Origin: Mycolicibacterium tusciae JS617
GTDB taxonomy: Bacteria > Actinomycetota > Actinomycetes > Mycobacteriales > Mycobacteriaceae
Direction: 5' to 3'
DNA: 64,000 nucleotides
NCBI RefSeq assembly: GCF_000243415.2
Contig: NZ_KI912270.1
Span: 4,712,903-4,776,902, forward strand
Under the pieces are notes generated by a model. That model saw only the letters and a program-made list of their open reading frames with translations. It was not told the origin of the DNA and did no database searches. The translations under genes and the position numbers were made by a program. Positions 17,193 to 27,428 of this stretch are shown in pieces (positions within the stretch are counted from its first letter, which is position 1; every line of letters begins with the position of its first letter).

Positions 17193-17233
17193 GATGAGAG
17201 TCCATATTGCTCTCCGTTACCTGATGAGAGTCC
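17193..17233. repeat. Direct repeat GATGAGAGTCC, two copies 30 bp apart
   Basis: Exact 11-bp copies at 17193-17203 and 17223-17233, start to start 30 bp (about three helical turns), 25-65 bp upstream of the cupin start. The second is flanked by GTTAC...GTAAC. This suggests a cooperative transcription factor site. Confidence 0.5.
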
Positions 17234-17400
17234 GTAACGGACTGTCGGATTGAGATTGGCTGTCACCGAGGCGAAAGCGGACCCTTGGAAGTCCGTAGTC
17301 AGTCAGTAGTTGGGAAAATGGTTCTTGCGCTAGCCATGCACGCGCCGTCATGGACGTTGGCGCGACTGCTCGCTATTCAGCGTGCCGATCGTCGAACTAA

Positions 17401-18000
<600 letters not shown>

Positions 18001-18075
18001 ACGTAGGGTCGTTCGCGAGACCTGGGGCGCCCGGATTACACCGCGGGAAGGTCAAACTGTCCCCTGATCATCGTG

Positions 18076-18801
18076 CTACACCGCTAGCCGGTAGCCGATT
18101 CCGCGGACGTTCAACACCAGCATTGGTCGGGCGGGGTTGTCTCCTAATTTTCTGCGCAGCTGACTGATGTGCACGTGGATGTTGGCGGCGCTGCCCGCCC
18201 AGCGCGGTCCCCACACCGCGTCCAACATTTCTTGACGGGTCGTCACACCGCCGGGCCGTTGAGCCAGTGTCGCCAGAATCTCGAACTCCGTTCGGGTCAA
18301 GCTGATCTCCTCGTCGGCGACGAAGACCTCGCGCCGCGCAGTATCGACAGAAAGCGGCCCGAACACCTGCCTACCTGGCCCATCGTAGGAATGCGGCCGA
18401 GCAGTGTTGGCCTGCGGCGTCGCAAGGAAGCGGCGCAGGGTCGCCCGTATGCGCGCGGCAACCTCACGACAGGTGAACGGCTTTGCCAGCACGTCATCGG
18501 CTCCGGCAGCGAGGCCAGCGATCGTTGCGGCTTCATCACTTCGTCCGGTCAACATGGTGATATGAGCATCAGACACCATGCGCAGCCGACTGCAGAGCGG
18601 CACGCCGTCACCACCATGCAAGCCGATGAGGATGATCCGGGGTTGCAACTTCTTGGCCGCGACCAGCGCCTCAGTATCGTTGTCGGCGACCACCACCGAC
18701 ACCTCCTCAGCGCGAAGGTATTCGCCCAGAAGGTCAGTCCATCCCGCGCTGTCACCGACAACGAGAACTCGCGAAGGTGCGGTGGGCGCGCTGCTATGCA
18801 C
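18076..18801 (-). CDS. Atypical OmpR-family response regulator (no phospho-Asp)
   Basis: A 241-aa protein starting at GTG 18801. The receiver domain (residues 12-120) keeps the Lys (DDVLAKPF) and the Thr of MLTGRSD. The phospho-acceptor position reads IILIGLHGGDG, where LDLGLPGMDG is usual, so the Asp is Leu. The acidic pair is weakened too (VLVVGDS). The winged-helix domain (GPLSVDTARREVFVADEEIS, LTRTEFEILATLAQRPGG, LRRKLGDNP, VLNVRGIGYRLAV) looks intact. It probably binds DNA without classical phosphorylation. No kinase is adjacent. It has a close relative at 48688-49503; both have nearly the same operator just before the start codon. Confidence 0.88.
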   Translation of the reverse strand: MHSSAPTAPSRVLVVGDSAGWTDLLGEYLRAEEVSVVVADNDTEALVAAKKLQPRIILIGLHGGDGVPLCSRLRMVSDAHITMLTGRSDEAATIAGLAAGADDVLAKPFTCREVAARIRATLRRFLATPQANTARPHSYDGPGRQVFGPLSVDTARREVFVADEEISLTRTEFEILATLAQRPGGVTTRQEMLDAVWGPRWAGSAANIHVHISQLRRKLGDNPARPMLVLNVRGIGYRLAV

Positions 18802-18809
18802 CTGCCCAA

Positions 18810-18826
18810 TACTGCCCTACTACGTA
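18810..18826. promoter_or_regulatory. Candidate BlaI-type operator at an atypical response regulator
   Basis: TACTGC-cctac-TACGTA is identical over 17 bp to the site at 49511-49527. It begins 9 bp before GTG 18801, so the transcript would be nearly leaderless. Confidence 0.65.
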
Positions 18827-19344
18827 ATTCGTAGTCCGCCTGCACACGCCGGCGCGCCGCGCATCGTCGACAAATCGTTATAGACCACGGAATGCTTCGC
18901 GACAGCGTTGGATCGGCTCAGCGATCACTCGCCGCGTGTGACGAAATTACGACCGTGATAGCGCTCACAGCAGGGCGGTGCCCACGACCAACTCAGCTGC
19001 CCCGGCGCACACTGTCGCCCACCTGCGGTCAACTGCAGCGTCGCCATTTCCACCGACCACATCGCGCCTGGTGTGGCCACGGCTGCGATTACCGGGAGCA
19101 AGCGGCCCCAGCGTCGCGCAGCGCAGGCGATTACCAGCTCTACCACCGGCACGAATTCCGGTGTGAATCGTCAGTCAGCAAGTCCTATGGTCCGCGGCCG
19201 TACTGAACGGTGCCGTAGGTTGATTAGTGGCGCAACCATTGAACGGCGAAGCCAGCGAGGACGGTGGTCAATGGTGAAGATACTCGGGATTGAGCGGGGC
19301 GGTGTCGGTCATCGTTTGCGCAGTGGTTCCGCTTGGTTTCGGCC
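18827..19344. other. 518-bp region without a recognised gene
   Basis: It lies between the response regulator and lnt. A minus-strand frame at 18925-19152 has a hydrophobic stretch but no ribosome site or known motif; I would not call it. Confidence 0.4.
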
Positions 19345-20991
19345 ATGCGGGAAGTGAGCATCGGCGGTGGTCATGGGCTGCTTCGTCGGCTGGCCAAAGC
19401 AGCCGGCGCGGTGGGCGGCGGGCTGGCGTTGGCGGCAAGTTTTCCACCGCTGGGCTGGTGGGTCAGCGCGATCGTCGGCCTGGCTCTGTTGGCGTGGGTG
19501 CTGGCCGACCCGTTGACCGGCGCGGCCGGTGGCTTCGGGTACGGACTGCTGTTCGGCTTGGCGTTCTATCTGCCGTTGTTGCCGTGGATCGGCGCCCTGG
19601 TGGGTCCGCTGCCCTGGGTGGCGCTGGCCGTCGTGTGTGCGCTTTTTCCCGCCGTGTTCGCCGTCCCGGCTGTGCTGCTGCGCGCACTGACCGGGTGGCC
19701 GCTGTGGTGGGCAGCCTGGTGGGTGGCCATCGAATGGCTCAAGAGTGTGTTTCCGTTCGGCGGTTTCCCCTGGGGCGTACTCGGATTCAGCCAGGCCGAC
19801 AGCCCGCTGGCCGTGTTCGCGCGGCTGGGCGGGGTGGCGCTGGTGTCATTCACGACGGCGTTGCTGGGGTTTTGTGTGGCCGCCCTTGCTTTGCTGGTTC
19901 GGCGCTCGATGCGCACCGATCTCAAGGGCGCCGTCGCAGTTCCCGTCGTGTGCCTGGCACTGATCACCATCGGCGCCGCCGCGATGGGGTCCATGGTGCG
20001 GGCCTCAACTGTGAACGGCGGGCCGTCTGTGACGGTGGCTGTGGTGCAGGGGAATGTCCCCCGGCTCGGTTTGGATTTCAACGCCCAGCGCCGCGCCGTG
20101 CTGGACAACCATGTTCGCCAGACGCTGCGACTGGCCGACGATATCCGTTCCGGACGAGCCCCCCAACCGCAATTCGTTATTTGGCCGGAGAATTCCTCGG
20201 ACATCGATCCGCTGCTCAACGATGATGCGGGACGGCAGATCACGCGAGCCGCCAGGGCGGTTGGCGCGCCCATTCTGGTCGGCGCCGTCGTTGCTCGGCC
20301 CGAGTGGAGTCCATCGACGCCGGTCAGTTCCAACTCGGTGATCGTGTGGGATCCGGTCAGTGGGCCTGGCCAACAGCACGACAAGAAGATCGTTCAGCCG
20401 TTCGGTGAATACCTGCCGTGGCGTGGCTTCTTTCGCCACTTCTCCGACTACGCCGACCGGGCTGGATACTTCACGGCGGGCGACGGCAGCGGCGTCGTGC
20501 AGGCGGGCGGGGTGCCGGTCGGTGTCACCACATGCTGGGAGGTCATCTTCGATCGGGCCGCGCGCGAGGCGGTCCTCAACGGCGCACAGATGCTGGCGGT
20601 CCCGAGCAACAACGCGACGTTCAACGAGCAGATGAGCCGCCAGCAGTTGGCATTCGCCAAGATCCGGGCGATCGAGCATGGCCGCAGCGTCGTCGTAGCG
20701 GGGACGACGGGGATCAGCGCGGTGATTACCCCGCAGGGCAGGGTCGTGGCGGACACCGGCTTCTTCGAGCCTGCCTACCTGGTCAATCGAATCCCGTTAC
20801 AGACCAACGTCACACCGGCGACGGGGTGGGCGGCGCAGGTGCAGTGGGCACTCATCGCGATCGCCGCCGCTACGCTAACCGTGACCCTGTTGGGCCGGGT
20901 CCTCAAATTCCCGAGCCCCACCGGTGACGTTGCCGGTTCGGCAGACCGCCACGTCAACGGCTGGGTTTGGCAGCCCACCCGACGAGCATGA
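19345..20991 (+). CDS. lnt: Apolipoprotein N-acyltransferase
   Basis: A 548-aa inner-membrane enzyme from ATG 19345. Residues 10-210 have about six membrane segments (ASFPPLGWWVSAIVGLALLA; FGYGLLFGLAFYLPLLPWIG). The nitrilase-like periplasmic domain carries the Glu-Lys-Cys triad: Glu282 in WPENSS, Lys347 in HDKKIVQPFGEYLPW and Cys397 in TTCWEVIF. A final membrane segment precedes a short polar tail. Lnt adds the third acyl chain to the N-terminal Cys of lipoproteins. With the Lgt homologue at 8.2 kb, the region has its own lipoprotein-maturation genes beside many lipoproteins. The 3' end overlaps the convergent small membrane gene by 38 bp. Confidence 0.95.
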   Translation: MREVSIGGGHGLLRRLAKAAGAVGGGLALAASFPPLGWWVSAIVGLALLAWVLADPLTGAAGGFGYGLLFGLAFYLPLLPWIGALVGPLPWVALAVVCALFPAVFAVPAVLLRALTGWPLWWAAWWVAIEWLKSVFPFGGFPWGVLGFSQADSPLAVFARLGGVALVSFTTALLGFCVAALALLVRRSMRTDLKGAVAVPVVCLALITIGAAAMGSMVRASTVNGGPSVTVAVVQGNVPRLGLDFNAQRRAVLDNHVRQTLRLADDIRSGRAPQPQFVIWPENSSDIDPLLNDDAGRQITRAARAVGAPILVGAVVARPEWSPSTPVSSNSVIVWDPVSGPGQQHDKKIVQPFGEYLPWRGFFRHFSDYADRAGYFTAGDGSGVVQAGGVPVGVTTCWEVIFDRAAREAVLNGAQMLAVPSNNATFNEQMSRQQLAFAKIRAIEHGRSVVVAGTTGISAVITPQGRVVADTGFFEPAYLVNRIPLQTNVTPATGWAAQVQWALIAIAAATLTVTLLGRVLKFPSPTGDVAGSADRHVNGWVWQPTRRA

Positions 20992-21214
20992 AGCCGGCGA
21001 GCACCAGCATCCCTGCCATGGGATAGCCCAGCAGCAGATCCTGGTAGCCGACGATGCGCAACCGTGCAAGGTGTGTGTAGACGTGCACGAACGCCATCAC
21101 CGAGCCGACCCCGACGAGCAGCCAGCCCAGCAGGCGGCGCAACCGTTCGCGCCGGTATTCCGCAGTGTATATCGACGGTTTACGGCTGCGTGGCAGACGC
21201 CGCTTGGGGCTCAT
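20954..21214 (-). CDS. Small two-span membrane protein (paralogue of 27429-27695)
   Basis: An 86-aa protein from ATG 21214. It has a basic N-terminus (MSPKRRLPRSRKPS), then two hydrophobic segments: LLGWLLVGVGSVMAFVHVYT with His residues at its outer end, and LLLGYPMAGMLVLAGFMLVG. The loop between reads HLARLRIVGYQDLL. It shares the pattern GS.MA..H...HLA..R.VG..DLL.G.PMA...VL with the protein at 27429. I do not recognise the family. Both copies have a 17-bp operator close upstream (here 21241-21257). Confidence 0.75.
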   Translation of the reverse strand: MSPKRRLPRSRKPSIYTAEYRRERLRRLLGWLLVGVGSVMAFVHVYTHLARLRIVGYQDLLLGYPMAGMLVLAGFMLVGWAAKPSR

Positions 21215-21240
21215 GACAAGTGACCGGCCTTCCCAACTAG

Positions 21241-21257
21241 TACGAAGACTGATAGTA
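21241..21257. promoter_or_regulatory. Candidate BlaI-type operator
   Basis: TACGAA-gactg-ATAGTA, inside a perfect outer inverted repeat CTAGTAC (21237-21243) and GTACTAG (21255-21261). It is 27 bp upstream of the small membrane protein at 21214. Confidence 0.65.
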
Positions 21258-21414
21258 CTAGCGACCTTAGTAAACCGGGTGAGGGCAAGCGCGCGGCCTC
21301 CATGCCTCACTCGAGTTGCGTTCGCTGCGTCATCGGTCACGCCCGCGGGTTGCTAGCCAAACGCTTCGACAGTGGTGTGTTGCGCTGAGCCGGGCCCTAG
21401 GAGCAGGTCAGCGC

Positions 21415-22419
21415 CTAACCGACGAGATCGCCAAGGGTGAGACCCCGCGTCGCCAACCACGGTGCAGGATCGACACGGTCGGTGCCGTTGACGTGGACTT
21501 CCAGGTGCAGGTGCGGTCCGGTGGAATTTCCTGTGCTTCCCATCGTGGCGACCTGGTCGCCGGCCATGACACGCTCACCCACGTTGACGGTGGCGCTGTT
21601 CAGGTGAGCGTACAACGTGACCGCCCCATCGGTGTGGCGCAGTTTGACCCAGATGCCAAAGCCCGACACGGGTCCGGCAGCGATGACGACGCCGTCAGCG
21701 AGGGCGTAGATCGGCGTACCGGTCGCGTTGGCGATGTCGATCCCGCTGTGCAGCGCCCCCCAGCGGTAGCCGTATCCGGATGTCAGAATCCCCCGGGTCG
21801 GCATCACGTACAACGGCCGCTGCAGCCGAGCCTCCCGTTCGGCGCGCTGCTGCGCGAACGCGACACCGCGGGCGAATTCCTCGGCCGCTACCGCTGGATT
21901 GACCGACGGAGCCGCCGCGATCACCTGCATCCCGCCGCCACTGGCACCAGTAACGGTGTCTAGAACAGTTGCTTCGGCCGTCATCACCGCCGGCCCGGAA
22001 TCCAAGTCTGCAGCGCCCAGCGCGGATTGGGCGGCCGCGCCCACCGCGCCGGCGGCCATCGCTGCGATCAGAACACGGCTGCGCTCAGCGCCCGCGACAG
22101 TATTGCGGTGGCGCCCTCGCCGCGGCGGCCGCATCGGAGCGCTGGAGTGCCCCGCAGGCGGTTGCGGTCGGTGGCGTACTCCGGCGGGGCGCCGCGGGAC
22201 GGGCCCGACCAGCTGCAGCGGTGCTTGATCAGCGTCCAAGTCGAGATCGTCGCCCAGCTCGCGGGCGTGTATGACCTGGAAGTCTTTGTCGAACGCGCAG
22301 TGCTCGGCAAACATGAGTTCAGCCAGAGCGCCGAACTCGTCGAACGCAATGACCTCGGTGATCTCATCGTCCCAGTCGGTCGCGTGGCGCGGCGACGCGG
22401 GCCAACGCTGCTCAGACAA
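21415..22419 (-). CDS. M23-family (LytM/LasA) metallopeptidase
   Basis: A 334-aa protein, TTG 22419 proposed. The first 100 residues are cytosolic and acidic (ITEVIAFDEFGALAEL), then a basic stretch and a membrane anchor (SRVLIAAMAAGAVGAAAQSA). After a linker comes the M23 domain: TSGYGYRWGALHSGIDIANA with the zinc-ligand His and Asp, VKLRHTDGAVTLYAHLNSAT and STGPHLHLEVHVNGT, giving the HxH motif. Such enzymes cut peptidoglycan cross-bridges, or regulate amidases when ligands are lost; here all ligands appear present. It is divergent from the mycolyltransferase gene, with operator 22620-22636 between them. Confidence 0.9.
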   Translation of the reverse strand: MSEQRWPASPRHATDWDDEITEVIAFDEFGALAELMFAEHCAFDKDFQVIHARELGDDLDLDADQAPLQLVGPVPRRPAGVRHRPQPPAGHSSAPMRPPRRGRHRNTVAGAERSRVLIAAMAAGAVGAAAQSALGAADLDSGPAVMTAEATVLDTVTGASGGGMQVIAAAPSVNPAVAAEEFARGVAFAQQRAEREARLQRPLYVMPTRGILTSGYGYRWGALHSGIDIANATGTPIYALADGVVIAAGPVSGFGIWVKLRHTDGAVTLYAHLNSATVNVGERVMAGDQVATMGSTGNSTGPHLHLEVHVNGTDRVDPAPWLATRGLTLGDLVG

Positions 22420-22619
22420 TCCGAGGACCTCCGCGCCGTGACCAAATCGTTATCTGGATCAGGTGACTTAACCAAACTCACCGGCCGGTGACAAGCGATT
22501 CGACGAAACTCGTTACCCATGAGCGCTTTAAGGCGCTTTACAGGCACCGCACGGGTCAGCCCGCCGGGCTCGCGGCGGCGTCATCGGTGCCGGCTTGCGT
22601 GCAGTCCGGACCAGTTTAG

Positions 22620-22636
22620 TACTATTGGTCCTAGTA
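22620..22636. promoter_or_regulatory. Candidate BlaI-type operator
   Basis: TACTAT-tggtc-CTAGTA, 44 bp before the mycolyltransferase start and 200 bp before the divergent M23 peptidase. Confidence 0.65.
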
Positions 22637-22670
22637 GTTACCATTGGGCGCTGTGAATGCGAACAGATAA

Positions 22671-23672
<1,002 letters not shown>

Positions 23673-23784
23673 TGCGGCGCAAGCCGAGAGTGGCTGTCAG
23701 GACGCGGGACAGGCCAAGGGCCACTGCGAGCGGGGCCCGCCAGTCGCCGTCAACCGCTAGCCGGGCAGGGGTGACTACCTGTAG

Positions 23785-23801
23785 TAGTACTAGGTTACGT
23801 A
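23785..23801. promoter_or_regulatory. Candidate BlaI-type operator
   Basis: TAGTAC-taggt-TACGTA (first triplet TAG instead of TAC) within GTAGTAGTACTAGGTTACG, 40 bp upstream of the proposed CcsB start. Confidence 0.55.
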
Positions 23802-23841
23802 GTTGGAAAATAAACTGCTCATCGAAGGCCTCATAGACACA

Positions 23842-24807
23842 GTGAGCATTGATACGGGGCTAGCCCGTTTCTCCGACTGGGCCTTCACGTCGTCGGTGGT
23901 GGTGCTGGTGGCCGCCCTGTTGCTGCTCGCCGTCGAGCTGGCCTACAACCGCGGCCGCAAGGCCGAAACCCGCGAACTGGTCGGCGCGACGGTCGGCCCG
24001 GACAGCGCGACGCCGGGCGTCGTCACCGACATGCCCCGACGCCCGGTCGGCGAACGCGTCGGCAAGGCCGGCCTCGCGCTGACTTATGTCGGCATTGGGC
24101 TGCTGCTGGCGTGCATTGTGCTGCGGGGCCTAGCCACCGCGCGGGTGCCGTGGGGCAACATGTACGAGTTCATCAACCTGACCTGCTTCTGCGGTCTGGT
24201 CGCGGCGGCGGTGGTGTTAAGACGCCCCCAGTACCGCGCGCTGTGGGTCTTCGTGCTGGTGCCGGTGTTGATCCTGCTGACGGTGTCGGGCCGCTGGCTC
24301 TACACCAACGCTGCACCCGTCATGCCCGCCCTGCAGTCCTATTGGCTGCCCATCCACGTGTCGGTTGTGAGCCTGGGCTCCGGGGTGTTCCTGGTCGCCG
24401 GGGTGGCCAGCATCCTGTTCCTTCTCAAGATGTCGCGGTTCGGCCAGCCGGATGCAGACGGTGCGATGGCGCGCAGTATCCAAAGATTGCCCGACGCTCA
24501 GATGCTGGACCGGACCGCTTACCGCACAACCATTTTCGCGTTCCGGGTGTTCGGGTTTCGGCGTCATCTTCGGAGCGATCTGGGCCGAAGAGGCGTGGGG
24601 CCGCTACTGGGGCTGGGACCCCAAGAGACCGTGTCGTTCATCGCATGGGTGGCGTATGCCGCCTACCTGCACGCCCGATCCACCGCGGGCTGGCGCGACC
24701 GCAAAGCCGCCTGGGTCAACGTGGCCGGCTTCGTCGCGATGGTCTTCAACCTGTTCTTCATCAACCTGGTGATAGCGGGACTGCATTCGTATGCCGGAGT
24801 GGTGTAG
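23842..24807 (+). CDS. ccsB: CcsB/CcsA-type cytochrome c synthase subunit with scrambled WWD region
   Basis: A 321-aa polytopic protein; GTG 23842 (VSIDTGLARFSDWAFTSSVV) was chosen over TTG 23803 because it matches the usual start. The N-terminal and middle membrane segments match the family (NMYEFINLTCFCGLV; PIHVSVVSLGSGVFLVAGVA). An extra T in the run at 24556-24558 and a missing G near 24624 shift about 23 codons. The frame reads RRHLRSDLGRRGVGPLLGLG where GVIFGAIWAEEAWGRYWGWD should be. The lost segment is the tryptophan-rich haem-handling WWD motif. The frame then recovers (TVSFIAWVAYAAYLHARSTA) to the end. If real, the protein is inactive; otherwise there are two assembly errors. Confidence 0.85.
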   Translation: MSIDTGLARFSDWAFTSSVVVLVAALLLLAVELAYNRGRKAETRELVGATVGPDSATPGVVTDMPRRPVGERVGKAGLALTYVGIGLLLACIVLRGLATARVPWGNMYEFINLTCFCGLVAAAVVLRRPQYRALWVFVLVPVLILLTVSGRWLYTNAAPVMPALQSYWLPIHVSVVSLGSGVFLVAGVASILFLLKMSRFGQPDADGAMARSIQRLPDAQMLDRTAYRTTIFAFRVFGFRRHLRSDLGRRGVGPLLGLGPQETVSFIAWVAYAAYLHARSTAGWRDRKAAWVNVAGFVAMVFNLFFINLVIAGLHSYAGVV

Positions 24808-24963
24808 CACACCACTGAGGCCCTATCGCCGCACTCGGGGCGCCACGCCGTGCCACGGTCTCCACGCGCGCGCCGATCACCCTGGCGGGCCGCCACGGCC
24901 GCGGCACGGCTCCATCGGGCCTCAATGGTCGATCGCCGCACACACGCATCAAATGACAGGCAG

Positions 24964-25908
24964 CTAGCCGCCGCACATCAGGACCCCAGATGCGCCGAGT
25001 ACAACTGTGCCCAGCGGTGCGATGACAAGCATCGCTGTCGCGCTGGTAAGAGCGGCCTGCGCACGGACGCGGACATGATTGGCAGGCGGAAGGGCAAGGC
25101 GCTCAGCACGATTCAATACCGCGACATCGGCCGCGCCCAGCGCCGCGGCCGGCGCGCCTGCGGCCAGAGCCATCAACCCGGTGAGCAGTGCCCGCTTGCC
25201 ATGTCGGCGCGCGGCAGCATCGTCGGCGCACATTTCTAACAGTCGTGATACCTCGTCGGCGCCGCGCGTCATCAGCGCAAGGCGGGGAAAGACCAGCGCC
25301 ACGCCGCGCAACGTCGTGACGATTCTGGGGTGGTGCCCGTCAAGGTGGGCACGTTCATGTGCGAGCACCGCTGCGAGCTCGCGCTCGTCGAGTGCCGCTA
25401 CTGCTGCGGTGGTGACCACGATCGCGGGTGGCTTTCCTGCCACGCAATACGCGGTGCGCTCGGCGGCGTCGACGACGTAGACGTCGCGTTCGGCGGTCGG
25501 GCGACCGACCAGTCGAACAGCTTCCGCATGCCCGTAAGCGTGCGCATGCAGGCGCCCAATGGTGCGTAGGAGCCGGATGCCGATGACGGCGACGACGCCG
25601 ACCACGGCGACCGCCGAAGCCAGCAGCATCACTTGGGGTGCGCTACCCGCCCTGCCCGCAGCCAGGTCACACAGGAACCGGACGCAGGACACAACGAATG
25701 AGTCGCCGTTGTGCCAGTGCGCAATCACGTCGACGATCACGAGCACAACAATGGTCAGCCAGGTGAGCACGACACTGCCGATTGCAATCAGCCAGGCGGT
25801 CACTGCAGATCGGGGAGCATGTCCACCACGGGTGAGAAAGCCCAATACCGGTGGGCCGAGCAGGATCACCGCGAGGCTGTAGAGCAGCAGGCACGCTGCG
25901 ACGTTCAC
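24964..25908 (-). CDS. M56-family (BlaR1-like) membrane metallopeptidase, copy 1
   Basis: A 314-aa protein overlapping the BlaI-like gene by four bases. Three N-terminal membrane segments are followed by a zinc-protease domain with HERAH at residues 184-188 (ELAAVLAHERAHLDGHHPRI) and the downstream Glu region (LLEMCADDAAARRHGKRALL). A C-terminal membrane segment ends the chain. It lacks the extracellular penicillin-binding sensor of BlaR1, so any signal must come through the membrane part. M56 partners of BlaI cleave the repressor or trigger its cleavage. The linked BlaI gene supports that job; the inducing signal is unknown. Confidence 0.9.
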   Translation of the reverse strand: MNVAACLLLYSLAVILLGPPVLGFLTRGGHAPRSAVTAWLIAIGSVVLTWLTIVVLVIVDVIAHWHNGDSFVVSCVRFLCDLAAGRAGSAPQVMLLASAVAVVGVVAVIGIRLLRTIGRLHAHAYGHAEAVRLVGRPTAERDVYVVDAAERTAYCVAGKPPAIVVTTAAVAALDERELAAVLAHERAHLDGHHPRIVTTLRGVALVFPRLALMTRGADEVSRLLEMCADDAAARRHGKRALLTGLMALAAGAPAAALGAADVAVLNRAERLALPPANHVRVRAQAALTSATAMLVIAPLGTVVLGASGVLMCGG

Positions 25909-26294
25909 CGCTTCTTGGCCCTGCTCGACCGTCTCGCGAGCCGCCGCATCGCTTCCCTGAGTCGCTCGGATTCTTTGGGTCCGATCTGCTCGATGAAGTA
26001 GCTGAGCACCAGTTCTGAGCGGCCTCCCCCGTCGAGGGCTTCACTCATCAGCCGGGCGGTGTGTTCTTCGCGGGTCAGGGTGGCCCAATATCGGTAGGCC
26101 CGGCCATCGCGTTCCCGCTCGAGCCATCCCTTGTTGTACAGGTTATCCATAGTCGACATGACGGTGGTGTACGCGATGCGACGCTCGGCCGAGAGCTCTT
26201 CGAAAATGTCGCGCACCGTCACCATCTCGGGATCGCGGTTCCACACGCGGTCCATCACCACGGCTTCCAGCTCGCCGAATCCTCGTACACGCAC
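25905..26294 (-). CDS. BlaI/MecI/CopY-family repressor, copy 1
   Basis: A 129-aa winged-helix protein. GTG 26294 was chosen for the GGAGG 7 bp upstream; the open frame runs on to 26474 without support. Motifs are family-typical: GELEAVVMDRVW, VRDIFEELSAERRIAYTTVM (recognition helix region), STMDNLYNKGWLERERDGRA and YRYWATLTREEHTARLM. The C-terminal helices (SELVLSYFIEQIGPKESERL) would make the dimer. It overlaps the M56 gene, and an L,D-transpeptidase gene lies 166 bp upstream on the same strand; the trio may form one unit behind operator 27253-27269. Dimers of this family bind TAC/GTA-type palindromes. Confidence 0.93.
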   Translation of the reverse strand: MRVRGFGELEAVVMDRVWNRDPEMVTVRDIFEELSAERRIAYTTVMSTMDNLYNKGWLERERDGRAYRYWATLTREEHTARLMSEALDGGGRSELVLSYFIEQIGPKESERLREAMRRLARRSSRAKKR

Positions 26295-26460
26295 CGTTTC
26301 GCCTCCAGCAATGTCGTTGCCCGAGCCTACCTCGCGCGGCACGTTTCCCCGTGGTGTGACGCGCAAAATGTCGACGTGACCGCCGAAAAAGGGGGCGCTT
26401 GGCCACCGGGTGCGGTTTGAGAGGGCCGACGGAATTCCGTCGGACCGCGAGCGTGCGGGG

Positions 26461-27240
26461 CTAGCTCTGCACAATCACCGGGTCTCCGACCTGCACAGTG
26501 CTGAAATACCATTCGGCGTTCTCTGGACTGAGATTGATGCAGCCGTGGCTGACGTTGGCCGAGCCCTGCGACCCGACTGACCATGGCGCCGAATGTATGT
26601 AGACCCCACCCCACGTCACTCGGACGCCGTACTCCCCATCGATCAGGTAGCCCTCGGGGTCGTCGAGTGGAATTCCGATCGTGCGCGAGTCGAAGACCAC
26701 GTTTCGTTGCTTCTCCAGCACTTTGAAGGTCCCGACCGGGGTTTCGAAGCCCGGTTTACCCATCGACGCCGGCATCTCACGCACCACTTGGTCGTCGATA
26801 CTCACCGTGAACGTGTGGGCCGAGATGTCGGCTACGCCCACCACCGCCGCCCCGGTCGTGAAATCGGTCTTCATGCCACCAACGCGCACTGTGACCGTCG
26901 AATGCGCAGGCCAGAACCCGTCTGGGTTCCACTCCACGAAACTATCGGTTAGCCACGTGAACTCACCTTCCACCGGCCGCGACGTGGACACCGAGATGCT
27001 GCGCTCGGCTGCCGCGCGGTCCTCGACGGGTCCGCTGAACCCCACCAGCACGGGATGCCCAACGCCTACCACCTGTGCAGGACCTGGACGCACCATCGCG
27101 ACTTTGCGATCCATGCTGGTTGATTCGGCTGCGCCCGACCCCACGGGCGGCGCCGCCACCACCGCGGCGGCCGTGACTGCCAGTACAAATAGCCCGCGAA
27201 GCGTGCCGTGCACGAGCCCTCCCTCCACCGCGGTGCGCAT
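26461..27240 (-). CDS. L,D-transpeptidase (YkuD domain)
   Basis: A 259-aa exported enzyme. Signal peptide: HGTLRGLFVLAVTAAAVVAA. Residues 45-120 form an Ig-like domain (HPVLVGFSGPVEDRAAAERS; FVEWNPDGFWPAHSTVTVRV). The YkuD domain ends with [19 protein letters not shown], with catalytic Cys234 and the conserved His upstream. L,D-transpeptidases form 3-3 cross-links in peptidoglycan and resist most beta-lactams, which fits being next to BlaI/M56 genes. It lacks the C-terminal tail of LdtMt2. It is the smallest of four such enzymes here. Operator 27253-27269 is 13 bp before the start. Confidence 0.93.
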   Translation of the reverse strand: MRTAVEGGLVHGTLRGLFVLAVTAAAVVAAPPVGSGAAESTSMDRKVAMVRPGPAQVVGVGHPVLVGFSGPVEDRAAAERSISVSTSRPVEGEFTWLTDSFVEWNPDGFWPAHSTVTVRVGGMKTDFTTGAAVVGVADISAHTFTVSIDDQVVREMPASMGKPGFETPVGTFKVLEKQRNVVFDSRTIGIPLDDPEGYLIDGEYGVRVTWGGVYIHSAPWSVGSQGSANVSHGCINLSPENAEWYFSTVQVGDPVIVQS

Positions 27241-27252
27241 CTAGCACCATCT

Positions 27253-27269
27253 TACGTATGTACTACGTA
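27253..27269. promoter_or_regulatory. Candidate BlaI-type operator of the Ldt-BlaI-M56 unit
   Basis: TACGTA-tgtac-TACGTA, both arms self-complementary, 13 bp before the L,D-transpeptidase start. Since BlaI copy 1 follows on the same strand, this would give autoregulation. Confidence 0.65.
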
Positions 27270-27428
27270 TTCCGGTGGTCGGCGCGCTCCTGTTACACCC
27301 GCCGGATGGCCGATCGCAGCACTGTCGCATTGTCCTGGAGCGACATTGCGACCCTGTGGCATACTGTGCCGCTCGTGAGCGCCCCTTGTTCGCGTTCAAT
27401 GAGCTGATTACATCACCGGTCTGTCGGG

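Noticed and set aside
26295..26474. N-terminal extension of BlaI copy 1 from 26474
   Set aside because: No motif or ribosome site; GTG 26294 has GGAGG and gives the normal family length.
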